Shown here: in pieces, positions 9,644 to 10,137 of the stretch
Position numbering within the stretch: position 1 is the stretch's first letter
Layout: every line of letters begins with the position of its first letter
Assembly: GCA_027578815.1 (NCBI GenBank)
Contig: JANBTH010000879.1
Coordinates: forward strand, 1 to 10,137
Reading direction: 5' to 3'
From: Coemansia sp. RSA 1804
Lineage: Eukaryota > Kickxellomycota > Kickxellomycetes > Kickxellales > Kickxellaceae
DNA length: 10,137 nt
Position numbers and translations under genes: made by a program
Notes under the pieces: generated by a model
What the model saw: only the letters and a program-made list of their open reading frames with translations
The model's database searches: none
Told to the model about the DNA's origin: nothing

Positions 9644-10137
9644 GCTGGCATCCGCGGCGCCATCGATGCGGACCAGAGCGCAGTGTACGGCGCGGCGAGT
9701 CATGGCGAGAGCGCCATCTCGGAGGCGGCGGCGGCCGTTGCGGCTGCGCTGGGCGACCAGCAGCGCGCCTCGTCAACCACCGGCGGTGTGCGCAGTCTGT
9801 CGCTGAGCACGGGCTCCGAGGCAGCAGAAGCAGCAGCAGGCCAGAAGCGCGGAGTGGCGCAGGCAGCAGCAGCAGGCGCAGAAGCTGAGGCAGCCACGGG
9901 AGGCGGAACCGCAAACAATGGGCGGCGGCGGACAATGCATGTGCCGCCATCGCTGGTGGAGGGTGTGGCGACTGCGAACTTTGGCAGCAACATGCTGGGC
10001 CGAGCCCCCGAGTTTCCTCAGCAGCAGCAGCAGCAGAGCAGTGGACTGAGCGGATCGACCCTCCGCGCACTCAACCTGCACACGTCGCAGCAGCACCTGC
10101 TGGCGGGCGAGAGAATGAGACCCGGCACTGGCGGTCC
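5258..10137 (+). CDS. Giant double-Myb telobox DNA-binding protein, Teb1/Tay1-like (3' end outside window)
   Basis: The frame runs from ATG 5258 to the right edge, at least 1,626 codons with no stop and no visible intron. ATG 5258 is the first after the in-frame TAA at 5207; its context (T at -3) is weak, and the next in-frame ATG is codon 100. Order: acidic E8 run (18-25); Ser/Ala/Thr/Gly-rich N-terminus; Ser12 (302-313); Gln/His tract (406-431); KRKRK (493-497) and AKRK (about 514-517), likely nuclear signals; Myb 1 (about 539-592) with W544, W564 and telobox VDLKDRFR (581-588); Myb 2 (about 643-700) with Y648, W667 and SLRDRLRN (685-692); acidic patch (about 776-793); basic KRGRARSK region (about 880-905); Ala12 (1080-1091); six RR-x-S/T sites; Gln6 (1588-1593). 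Two neighbouring Myb domains without a recognised TRF-homology domain point to Teb1/Tay1 rather than Taz1/Tbf1. It probably acts in the nucleus on telomere-like repeats or AACCCT promoters; the target is inferred. Confidence 0.85.
6161..6196 (+). repeat. (AGC)12 trinucleotide run encoding Ser12
   Basis: Twelve pure AGC codons in the telobox protein, residues 302-313. The purity of the run suggests replication slippage. The opposite strand reads it as poly-Leu or poly-Ala, which creates false antisense frames. Confidence 0.9.
6473..6550 (+). repeat. Gln/His tract with an 18-bp tandem repeat
   Basis: Twenty-six codons (residues 406-431) read Q7-H-Q5-H-Q5-H-Q5-H. At 6494-6547 the unit CAT CAA (CAG)4 is repeated three times exactly, so this is an 18-bp minisatellite built on a CAG microsatellite. 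Such tracts in fungal regulators are often length-variable and can affect activation or phase behaviour; neither is shown here. Confidence 0.92.
6872..7033 (+). other. Myb/SANT domain 1 with telobox motif
   Basis: The segment begins RKWSEEETENLL, has W564 at the second conserved position, and ends in the recognition helix with NNRTSVDLKDRFR. VDLKD-[RK]-[FW]-R is the telobox signature of TRF1/2, Taz1, Tbf1, Teb1 and Tay1, which contacts TTAGGG-type double-stranded DNA. This is the strongest functional evidence in the window. Confidence 0.9.
7184..7357 (+). other. Myb/SANT domain 2, divergent telobox
   Basis: The segment RNYTNDEDRRLLLGVLRHANHWTKI has Tyr in place of the usual first Trp, keeps W667, and ends with a telobox-like helix SLRDRLRN. 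It sits about 50 residues after domain 1, with a His/Ser/Asn-rich linker between them. Paired domains of this sort are known in Teb1 and Tay1. Whether this copy still contacts DNA is uncertain. Confidence 0.78.
8495..8530 (+). repeat. Ala12 tract from mixed GCN codons
   Basis: Twelve alanines (residues 1080-1091) encoded by GCT, GCA, five GCG and five GCT. The blocks of one codon suggest local slippage. It lies between two RR-x-S/T sites of the same protein. Confidence 0.85.
9614..9643 (+). repeat. Ser/Asn AGC-AAC repeat
   Basis: Ten codons, S4 followed by three N-S pairs (residues 1453-1462), built from AGC and AAC. This is another low-complexity insertion in the disordered C-terminal half of the telobox protein. 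Confidence 0.85.

Noticed and set aside
8224..9703. Antisense frames of 479 and 313 codons
   Set aside because: Same shadow effect opposite the C-terminal half of the telobox protein; no recognisable motif.

Overview
The window looks like nuclear DNA of a fungus. GC-rich coding blocks with strong G/C third positions sit in AT-rich, partly pyrimidine-rich intergenic DNA. One gene has a small spliceosomal intron (GTACGT...CAG), and both recognisable proteins are fungal in style: a cysteine-rich secreted protein with a probable GPI tail, and a low-complexity telobox/Myb DNA-binding protein. I cannot fix the species. An early-diverging filamentous fungus such as Kickxellomycotina is a guess.

Layout. 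1-1614: no convincing gene; the right part is the promoter of the next gene. 1615-2415 (+): a two-exon gene for a small secreted protein of about 228 residues with 12 cysteines, resembling the fungal DUF7707 type. Its 49-nt first exon carries the signal peptide. 2416-5257: about 2.8 kb without a supportable gene. It holds the 3' end of the first gene, then a T-rich stretch, then promoter-like sequence for the next gene: a 16-bp perfect palindrome centred on ACGCGT, three tandem AACCAA units including a CCAAT box, and a TATA box. 5258-10137 (+): one uninterrupted reading frame of at least 1,626 codons that runs off the right edge. It encodes two Myb-type domains, the first with a clear telobox signature. 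This is the arrangement of fungal Teb1 (fission yeast) and Tay1 (Yarrowia), which bind TTAGGG-like or AACCCT sequences at telomeres and promoters. Here it is embedded in a far larger disordered protein with Gln/His, Ser, Ala and Gly runs.

The two genes share no obvious pathway; they are neighbours on the same strand. The best leads are the size and layout of the telobox protein, six RR-x-S/T sites in its C-terminal half (each followed by a hydrophobic patch), the ACGCGT palindrome upstream of it, and a tandem TAGCAG splice acceptor placed at the signal-peptide boundary of the secreted protein. I see no mobile element, CRISPR array, tRNA or rRNA.
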